Of a stretch of 64,000 nucleotides of DNA, positions 63,991 through 64,000 are shown in pieces. Positions within the stretch are counted from its first letter, which is position 1; the number at the start of each line of letters is the position of its first letter. The DNA comes from Topomyia yanbarensis (taxonomy: Eukaryota; Arthropoda; Insecta; Diptera; Culicidae). The DNA lies in the NCBI RefSeq assembly GCF_030247195.1, contig NC_080671.1, forward strand, positions 12,846,843 through 12,910,842, in the 5' to 3' direction. The position numbers and the translations under genes are program-made. Below the pieces are notes generated by a model. It did not search any database. It was not told the DNA's origin and saw nothing but the letters and a program-made list of their open reading frames with translations.

Positions 63991-64000
63991 GTCGCAGTTT

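Overview
This is an AT-rich eukaryotic window, most likely from a mosquito and probably a culicine. The homeobox gene has insect-like sequence and large introns. The rest is packed with nested mobile elements of kinds common in mosquitoes: an I-clade LINE with an RNase H domain, RTE-clade LINEs, Tc1/mariner elements close to the mosquito DD37 group, and many MITEs and foldback elements. The species assignment is inference. No rRNA, tRNA or CRISPR was seen.

The one host gene I can support is a Shox-type (short stature homeobox, paired-like) transcription factor on the minus strand. Four coding exons are visible: exon 1 at 53577-54180, exon 2 at 39680-39943, exon 3 at 28334-28626 and exon 4 at 12539-12596. 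All boundaries are canonical GT/AG and all phases agree. Together they encode the first 406 residues, including a complete homeodomain at about residues 342-401. The remaining exons, which should carry the C-terminal OAR region, were not found and probably lie below position 1. The introns are about 13.6, 11.1 and 15.7 kb.

The introns hold the mobile DNA. Intron 3 contains a nearly complete I-clade LINE (17664-23624, minus strand, same sense as Shox). It has an intact ORF1, an ORF2 with all catalytic residues, a 9-bp target duplication, and one frameshift that removes the ORF2 C-terminus. Intron 3 also holds a 1.6-kb foldback element (24135-25754). Intron 2 holds a 5'-truncated RTE LINE with an 11-bp target duplication (33401-35101) and a complete but decayed mariner (35443-36693). 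Intron 1 holds a Tc1 remnant, a second RTE remnant and several MITEs. Below exon 4 (1-12538) are a Transib-like foldback, a piggyBac-like MITE and a heavily decayed I-clade copy on the plus strand (about 7330-11300).

Two repeat families recur and structure the window. Family A has five loci and is built from degenerate monomers of roughly 350 bp with internal CA/TG runs and a palindromic terminal motif. Family B has five loci and a core near GAGCCATAGTACTCAAG. Upstream of exon 1 (54181-64000) are the presumed 5' region of Shox, more MITEs, fragments of I-clade ORF1 and mariner, and the RNase H end of another LINE that runs off the window edge.
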